From contig NZ_KB235898.1 in assembly GCF_000332155.1 (NCBI RefSeq), forward strand, positions 965,897 to 1,029,896: 64,000 nt of DNA, read 5' to 3'. Positions 47,201 to 53,600 of this stretch are shown in pieces (within the stretch, counting starts at the first letter, position 1; each line of letters starts with the position of its first letter). The translations under genes were made by a program, and so were the position numbers. Below the pieces are notes generated by a model, which saw only the letters and a program-made list of their open reading frames with translations, was not told the DNA's origin and ran no database searches. This DNA comes from Kamptonema formosum PCC 6407 (GTDB taxonomy: Bacteria > Cyanobacteriota > Cyanobacteriia > Cyanobacteriales > Microcoleaceae).

Positions 47201-48346
47201 AAAGTAGATAAGCGATCGCTTCCAACTGATAATCTGCTCCGATCGAACTCCACAAAATCCTTTATTTCACCCAGAAATCTTTCCGAATTAGGCTTGGTAA
47301 AAATTTGGGAAAATCTGCTGGCTATTAACTCAATTGGAGTTACAGATAACTTTTTCGAGTTAGGAGGTCACTCCTTTTTAGCTGTACGCTTAATGGCTCA
47401 AATTTACGAACGGTTCGGACACAACCTTCCCCTATCTATTTTGTTTGAAAATCCAACAATTGAAAAACTCGCTAAAATTGTCAGCCAACCAACAAATTTG
47501 AGTTCTGGTTCCCCGTTGGTAGCTATTAATGCTTCGGGTGTGAGGACTCCTTTCTTTTGCGTACACGCCGCCGGAGGAGATATCCTTGCTTACCTAAACT
47601 TGGCAGATAAAATCGGTGGAGAGCAACCATTTTACGCCTTGGAACAGTCCCCTAACTCGGTCGAAGTTGAACCTAAATCAGTAGAAGAAACAGCAGCTTA
47701 TTACCTCCAAGAAATTCGCACAGTGCAACCGGAAGGGCCATATCTTTTAGGAGGTTGGTGTTTTGGTGGTGTGGTTGCTTTTGAGATGGCGCAACAATTA
47801 CAAAAACAAGGTCAAAAAGTGGATTTGTTAGTGGTAATTGACGCTATTTTGCCAGAAACAGTTATTCAACCAACAAAAGATGATGATGCTAAGTTTTTAA
47901 TCCGGTTAGCTGAGTCAGTTAAAAACTGGTTCGGTATTGATTTTTCAGTCTCCTACGAGGAAATGCGATCGCTACCGTTAGATGAGCAATTTCAGTTATT
48001 GAATAGAAAGGCAAACTTCATCGTCAGCGACACGGAGATGGCGCAGTATATTCGCGATTACAAGGTTTTTAAATCTCACGTTCAAGCCATGCGAGATTAT
48101 GTTCCCTGCGTTTATCCTCACAAAATTACGTTGTTTCGAGCTCACGATAAAATTGAGCATGATTTTGAAAGTACGGAGTTTCATAGCGATGATTTATTGT
48201 TAGGTTGGGGCAAATGTTCCCAGCAAGCGATCGAAGTTATTGAAGTTCCGGGAAATCATTTCTCCATGTTTGCTGAACCTCACATACAAAAATTAGCTGA
48301 GCAATTGAAATTTTGTCTCGATCGATTAGTTAGTTATCCAAAGTAA
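44258..48346 (+). CDS. Terminal NRPS module C-A-PCP-TE
   Basis: This 1362-residue protein has a condensation domain (HHIVSDG at 170-176), an A domain (about 490-985), a PCP (Ser1039, LGGHSFLAV) and a C-terminal type I thioesterase (about 1085-1355). The A pocket read by eye is V-D-W-I-I-S-L-A-N-K. It has the same Val235/Asp236 arrangement as the other two beta-alanine-like modules but Asn instead of Asp at 331, so a related but different beta-amino acid is possible. The TE nucleophile motif is GGWCFGG with Cys1168 where most type I TEs have Ser; the Asp in LVVIDAI and the His in GNHFSMF complete the triad. It should release the finished chain by hydrolysis, cyclisation or beta-lactone formation. 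No Shine-Dalgarno is evident before the ATG. Confidence 0.92.
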   Translation: MENQTSNLSATKKALLEKWKAGKLRSYAIPKRPNCNQIPLSFAQQRLWFIDRLYEGSSFYNIPTAIHLKGLLDVTALKQSLNEIMKRHEGWRTSFVIVDRQPFQAIASKLTWELPIVNLEHLSGKNWDIEVQKIASEEAKKPFDLSQAPLVRATLLRLSETEHIFLLTMHHIVSDGWSISVFAGELATLYAAFFTGQSPLLPELPIQYADFAIWQRDRLQGELLATQLNYWKQQLGGDLPVLQLPLDRSRPTITTFNGAKQYFTFSKSLTEALSKLCQQEEATLFMTLLTAFNTLLYRYTEQEDILIGSSIANRNQAELEGILGLFVNTLVMRNDLSGNPSFRTLLSRVRGVTLDAYAHQDLPFEKLVEELQPDRDLSRNPLFQVMFVLQNTPKSEREIAGLTLRSLEFDSGTSQFDIFLSISESKEGLTGFLEYSTDLFDVATITGLIDNFQTLLESIVANPDCPISELPILTTQQREKLLLEWNNTQTTYPQDASLHQLFEWQVQDFPESLALIDSSEKITYRQLNQKVNQLAHYLQKLGVTTETLVGICLDRSVEMIVGILAILKAGGAYIPLDPNYPADRLSFMLSDSQVSLVISHSSLIDRFQKIQVVCLDNDWEIIDRESQENPAIISKSDNLAYVIYTSGSTGTPKGVLGTHRGTVNGLNWLWKTYPFESEEICCQKTAISFVDSVWEIFAPLLQGIPTVIIPDAIVKDTKLFLETLDRHHVTRVILVPSLLRLIVDTYGNLTKKLSNLKLWITSGEALTLNLARSFTKLLPSAKLINLYGSSEVSANATYYDTSLLPEKATSVPIGRPINNTQVYILDRHLQPTPVGVWGELYIGGDGLAKGYLNRPELTAERFIDNIFVSGTKLYKTGDLGRYLHDGNVEYLGRRDEQVKIRGFRVELGEIESAIVQHPDIRESVVIIRDDTQGDKQLIAYIVTDEPNLVSQLHGYLLLKLPDYMIPSAFVVLDAIPLTPNGKVDKRSLPTDNLLRSNSTKSFISPRNLSELGLVKIWENLLAINSIGVTDNFFELGGHSFLAVRLMAQIYERFGHNLPLSILFENPTIEKLAKIVSQPTNLSSGSPLVAINASGVRTPFFCVHAAGGDILAYLNLADKIGGEQPFYALEQSPNSVEVEPKSVEETAAYYLQEIRTVQPEGPYLLGGWCFGGVVAFEMAQQLQKQGQKVDLLVVIDAILPETVIQPTKDDDAKFLIRLAESVKNWFGIDFSVSYEEMRSLPLDEQFQLLNRKANFIVSDTEMAQYIRDYKVFKSHVQAMRDYVPCVYPHKITLFRAHDKIEHDFESTEFHSDDLLLGWGKCSQQAIEVIEVPGNHFSMFAEPHIQKLAEQLKFCLDRLVSYPK

Positions 48347-48413
48347 GGATATCCCCGACAAAAAGCCCTTGCCATTCGCCTATTTGTGAAAGTAGTGACA
48401 GTCGTCATTACAG

Positions 48414-49547
48414 CTAATGGCGAATAATTGGCAGACTGAGAGTTACCGTTGTTTCCTTTTGATACACACTGGTAATAGAGAACTCTCCTCCCGCCAGTTC
48501 GACAATTTTTTTGACGATTTTTAAGGCCAAACCGATGCCCTGTTGCTCATAGGTTTTCCGCTCAAACTGCATGAAAGCACCGATTTTAGCAATTTGGTCT
48601 TCTGTCATGCCTCGCCCTGAGTCATATACAGATAATTTCAACATATCCCCTACCACTTCACTACTAACTTTAATAGTTGTCTCTGGTGAGGAGAATTTCA
48701 GCGCATTATCAACTAATTCATGGAGAATAGTTGATAGATATCGCTCTGATATACCGATATCTGCTTCCTCAAGCGCCAACATCAAATCGTTGTGACGATT
48801 GAGTGTCTGAGCATGGGATTTCAACGCGGCTTCAATGGCAGAAGCTGAAAATTTAGTCCCGGTAAATTCGATTTTCTGCTGCCGATTTGCTGATAGTTCT
48901 AGTTCTAAATAAATCAGGAATTTTTTCGTTAAACTTTCTAGGCGACGGGCGGATTGATCCGCCCAGCTTAACATCTCCCGGACTTCAGAAATATCTATTT
49001 CTTCGAGATCGTCCTTGAGCAACCCGATTGTGCCTAAGATGCCATTGAGGGGCGTATTCAGTTCGTGAGATAGACTAGAGGCTAAGTTGCCACGCAATTC
49101 ATTGAGGGTACTTTCCAAGACACTGATGGTATTTTCTTGGATATCGTATAAGGTCTGGATATTGTCATACTGTTGCTTGATTCTGAGCATAGAATGCACG
49201 CGAGCACGCAGTTCAATTCCATTAACGGGTTTACTAATGAAGTCGTCAGCTCCGGCAGTTAAACAATAGGCAAGGTCTGATTTGGAGTTTAATGCTGTCA
49301 CCATAATAATGGGGACGGCTTGCCATTTTGACAGAGCTTTAATTTGCCGACAAACCTCGATGCCGTCTATTCCCGGCATCATCACATCCAGCAAAATCAG
49401 ATCGGGTTCAAATGTGTCAAGATACTCGAGCGCATCATGACCATTAGCAGCGTAATACAATTGATAATCTTGCTCTGATAACAGAGTTTCAATCACATCA
49501 AAATTATCAGGTTCATCATCAACAATTAAAATAGAGCATTGAGACAT
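48414..49547 (-). CDS. REC-histidine kinase (hybrid sensor without input domain)
   Basis: This 377-residue cytosolic protein has an N-terminal receiver (1-122, phospho-acceptor Asp54 in ILLDVMMP, Lys in SKPVN), a short helical linker, a DHp domain with His161 (SLSHELNTPLNG), and a HATPase with ELVDNALKF, DSGRGM and GIGLAL. There are no membrane segments. REC-HK proteins of this type act as intermediates in phosphorelays or modulate other kinases. Its receiver shares 103 of 124 residues with that of the neighbouring gene by direct count, but the kinase parts are clearly different. It is transcribed toward the biosynthetic cluster, with only 67 bases between the two stop codons and no clear terminator. 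Confidence 0.9.
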   Translation of the reverse strand: MSQCSILIVDDEPDNFDVIETLLSEQDYQLYYAANGHDALEYLDTFEPDLILLDVMMPGIDGIEVCRQIKALSKWQAVPIIMVTALNSKSDLAYCLTAGADDFISKPVNGIELRARVHSMLRIKQQYDNIQTLYDIQENTISVLESTLNELRGNLASSLSHELNTPLNGILGTIGLLKDDLEEIDISEVREMLSWADQSARRLESLTKKFLIYLELELSANRQQKIEFTGTKFSASAIEAALKSHAQTLNRHNDLMLALEEADIGISERYLSTILHELVDNALKFSSPETTIKVSSEVVGDMLKLSVYDSGRGMTEDQIAKIGAFMQFERKTYEQQGIGLALKIVKKIVELAGGEFSITSVYQKETTVTLSLPIIRH

Positions 49548-49606
49548 AGTTGTAAGAGCAGTTCTAAAATGTATAAGGTTGGGTGGGAGTATGAGAACGT
49601 TGTCAG

Positions 49607-50683
49607 TTATGCTGCCAAAGTGATTTCAAAAATAGCTCCTCGCGGTTGATTATTTCTGACACAAATTGCACCGCCATGTGCCTCAACGACCATTTTGCAA
49701 AAAGCTAAACCTAACCCTATTTGAGGTATATCCGACATCAGAGTTCCAATCTCGTATTTCTCAAAAATCTTCTCCCGGAATGTCTCAGGAACACCCGCCC
49801 CCGAGTCAATCACCTGAATTTTAGCATCGCCAGATGTAAGAAATTCTAGATTTACTATGATTTGACTATTGGATGGGGAAAATTTAATGGCATTGGAGAG
49901 GAGATTATCCAGCATTCGATGGATCATGGTGGCATCGATAAAAACTTTTCTAGTGGTGTCGGGTGGTAATTGGGGGATCAACAACTGATTTTTTTGAGCG
50001 GCGATCGCTTCAAAGTTTGATATGGCAGATTGTATCAGCTCGCGGAGATCGACCTCTGTACAACAGAGACGAATTTTACCTGATTCGAGTAACGCAATTT
50101 GCAACAAATCATCAATTAATACCTGTAATGCTTTGGCTGACGAGTAAATTCGAGCCAGTTTGGTTTGTTGGGTTTCTCTGGGATAGTCTATGCTTTTTAA
50201 GAGTTCCAAGCCTAGCAAGACACCAGCCAAGGGATTGCGTAAATCATGGACTACCATTTTAACCATATCTTCCCGCAATTTGAGTAAGGTTTGCAGGTCG
50301 TCATAGTGATGCTTAATTCGCAGCATTGAATGGACGCGAGCACGCAGTTCAATAGCATTGACAGGTTTAGTGATGAAGTCGTCGGCTCCCGCAGTTAAAC
50401 AATAGGCAAGGTCTGATTTTGAGCTTAAGGCCGTTACCATTACGATCGGCACGGCTTGCCATTTTGACATGGCTTTGATTTGCCGACAAACTTCGATGCC
50501 GTCTGTTTCCGGCATCATCACATCCAACAAAATCAGATCGGGATTGAATGTGTCCAGGGATGCGATCGCCTCTTGACCGCTAGCTGCATAATGCAATTGA
50601 TAGTCGGGATCGCTCAAGAGGGTTTCAATTACATCAAAGTTATCAGGTTCATCATCAATGATTAAAATCGATGGTTTATTCAT
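49607..50683 (-). CDS. REC-histidine kinase, receiver paralogue of its neighbour
   Basis: This 358-residue protein has a receiver (Asp54) followed by a DHp domain with His146 (MVVHDLRNPLAG) and a HATPase with NLLSNAIKF, DSGAGV and GLGLAF. It starts 3 bases after the stop of the giant kinase upstream on the same strand, so the two are very likely cotranscribed and translated together. It is 59 bases upstream of the other REC-HK gene. Cytosolic; no membrane helices. It probably receives phosphate from, or passes it to, the giant hybrid kinases. Targets are unknown. Confidence 0.9.
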   Translation of the reverse strand: MNKPSILIIDDEPDNFDVIETLLSDPDYQLHYAASGQEAIASLDTFNPDLILLDVMMPETDGIEVCRQIKAMSKWQAVPIVMVTALSSKSDLAYCLTAGADDFITKPVNAIELRARVHSMLRIKHHYDDLQTLLKLREDMVKMVVHDLRNPLAGVLLGLELLKSIDYPRETQQTKLARIYSSAKALQVLIDDLLQIALLESGKIRLCCTEVDLRELIQSAISNFEAIAAQKNQLLIPQLPPDTTRKVFIDATMIHRMLDNLLSNAIKFSPSNSQIIVNLEFLTSGDAKIQVIDSGAGVPETFREKIFEKYEIGTLMSDIPQIGLGLAFCKMVVEAHGGAICVRNNQPRGAIFEITLAA

Positions 50684-50686
50684 GGG

Positions 50687-53600
50687 TTATCTTTGATGAG
50701 AAGCTAAAAGCTGTTGAATGGTGGTTGCCAATTGTTTCAGCTTAACGGGTTTGGTGAGGTAATCATTGGCTCCCGCCGCCAGACAACGATCGCGATCGCT
50801 CGTCATCGCTAAGGCCGTCAGTGCTATGATCGGCACATTGACAGAGTTGGGAGCGCTGCGGATATGGTCTATAGCTTCTAGACCATCCATACCAGGCATT
50901 TGAATGTCCATCAGAATTAAGTCGGGATTTTCGGAATTAGTCAGAGCGATCGCTTCCGCTCCATTTTTTGCTAAGAGAATACGATAGCCTTTAGCTTTCA
51001 GGTAACTCGAAACTGTACTGATATTAGCTTCGTTGTCTTCTGCTAGCAAAATTAACGGTAATGCTTTCTCTTGGGCCTCGTTGGATTCGATGGAGGGTGG
51101 ACTGTGAGATTCCACATCGGGAGAGGATGACGAAGTGTCAGTATAGAGAAGGTCAATTGTAAAACAACTACCGACCCCTACCTCGCTGGTGAGCCCCACT
51201 TGCCCGCCGTGCAGTTCCACAATCCGTTTCACCAAAGCTAACCCTAAGCCAGTCCCTGCATATTTACGATTTAAGGCACTATCGATTTGGATAAATGGCT
51301 GAAATAGCTTATTGATATGTTCTTGGGCGATACCAATACCTGTATCAATAATGGCAATTCGCAGATAATCCCTCACTTCTAACCCCTCTGCTTGTGCTTG
51401 CAGAGAGGAAGCGGGGGAGATGGGGAGCGGGGGAGCGGGGGAGATGGGGAGCGGGGGAGCAGGGGAGCGGGGGAGCGAGGGAGCGGGGGAGATGGAAGAC
51501 GGAAATCTCTCCGATGTTCCTGTACCCCCCTGCTCCGATGCTCCTGTACCCTCCTGCTCCTCTACTCCTGTACCCTCCTGCCCCTCTGCTCCCCCGCCCC
51601 CCTGCTCCCCATCTCCTCTGCCCCCCTGCCCCTCTGCTCCCCCGCTCCCCTGCCCCTCCGTCCGCCTTTGACGGCTCACTTCCAGAGTGATATGTCCTCC
51701 CTCTGGGGTGAATTTAACAGCGTTATTGAGTAGATTGATTAAGACTTGGCGGATGCGCCTTTCATCCACCCATAAGTCCGGTAAATTGAGGGGAATTTTA
51801 ATGTCTACCTGAAGGTGTTTTTGTAAAGCTTGTTGTTTAATAAAAGCCAGACTAGATTGACACAAATAATTGATAGAAACTGAGGTATATTCCAGCTCCA
51901 TTTGACCGGATTCAATTTTGGCGATATCTAAAATATCATTGATTAACTCTAGTAAGTGAGTGCCACTATGCTCAATAGTTTCTAAAGCTTTAATTTGGGA
52001 TTCGTTGACAATCCCAAAAACTCCATCTTGTAGCCCCTCAGTCATGCCCAAAATCGCATTCAGAGGAGTGCGGAGTTCGTGGCTCATGTTGGCAAGAAAT
52101 TCGTCTTTGAGGCGGGTAGCGCGGATTAGTTCGGCATTCGTCCGCTCTAGCTGCTGTTCGTATTCTTTGTAAACTCGCATATCCCGCATAATGGTTGAGA
52201 AAAATTCCACTTCTCCGTGAGGAGATCTATGAGCTAGGAGCAATTGAGACACTGGAATTTGTTGATTTTCAGCATCTAGCAATACATTTTCTCCCAGCCA
52301 GCTTCCTTTGGCGATCGCAATCGTTATAGCCTGCTGTTCGAGCATTTCCACAGCCCACTGGGGATGGTAATCAGCCGCGTTTTGCTGAGTAACTACGGCA
52401 TCAGCATCAAGCCCCCGCAGTTTTTTAAGGGCGCTATTATTCCAGATCGCGTTACCTGTTAAATCAGCAATGAGGATGTAATCAGTTGACGCTTCTAGGA
52501 TAGCAATGAGGCGGTTTTGGGCTTGCTCTAAACGTTTGCGTTCAGTAATGTCCTGAGCATTGCCAATGATCTGCTTAACTTGACCATTAGCATCGCGACT
52601 AAAGACAGAATCTCGACTGTGGAGCCATCGCCATTCCCCATTGCTATGTCTCATCCGATATTCAGTATCAATAATTTCCCCATCCTGAGCCATGCTTATT
52701 TGCTCAGAGTAAGCTGGTAAGACGGATCTCAGATCGTCGGGGTGCATTAAATTTTGGGTGAAATTAATTCCCATCGCCTGAATCACTTCAGGTTGATAGC
52801 CCAAGATAGAGCTAATTTCATGATTGACATAAACATTACGCTGTGTTTGCAGATCGTAAAGATAAAGAATATTAGGCGATGAGTCGGCAATTTTTTGAAT
52901 AAAACGCTGGCTTTCTTGTAGAGCAAGCTCGGCTTGTTTGCGATCGCTAATATCGACTACTACACAAATAGTTTGATCTCCTGAGTCTGGGAGAAATGCC
53001 ATTCCGATCAGAACAGAAATGCGACTACCATCCTTACGGTAGTATTCCTTTTCCCAAGGCTCGATCGCTCCAGATCGCATCAGGCGCTCCATTGCTGCAA
53101 AATCAGCAGGCAGATATTCGGTAGGAGTCAAGGTATCCCAATGGATGATCGTTCCCGCGTCTAGTTCCTCTCTGCTGTAGCCCACCATTTTTAAGAAGCG
53201 ATCGTTGGCATCGAGAATGTTACCCTGAAAATCGGCAAAGATCATGCCAACTACACTGGACTCAAACACTCGGCGGAAACGGATTTCACTGTTTTGCAGA
53301 GCGATTTCAGCTTGTTTGCGATCGGTAATATCCTGAATTTGGGAAACAAAATAAAGAGGTTTTCCGTAGACATCTCTCACCAAAGAGACACTTAACAATC
53401 CCCAAACTAATTGCCCCTGTTTAGTAAAATAACGCTTTTCAATGTTATAGCTGTTAATTTCTCCTGCTAATATTTGGTTAGCAAATTTTAGATTATTTGC
53501 TACATCGTCAGGGTGAGTAATTTCCTGAAATCGTAAGTCCAAGAGTTCGGCTTCGGTATAGCCTAAGAAATTACATAGGGAAGCATTTACTTTGAAGTAT

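Noticed and set aside
48347..48413. Possible bidirectional terminator between converging genes
   Set aside because: Only short imperfect inverted repeats (for example TGAC/GTCA) and no T-run; the ATTCGCC/GGCGAAT pair is too far apart to be convincing.
51392..51733. Open frames on the + strand rich in Gly/Ser/Pro/Leu over the kinase gene
   Set aside because: They come from G-rich and C-rich repeats, which are open in several frames; the - strand kinase explains the region.
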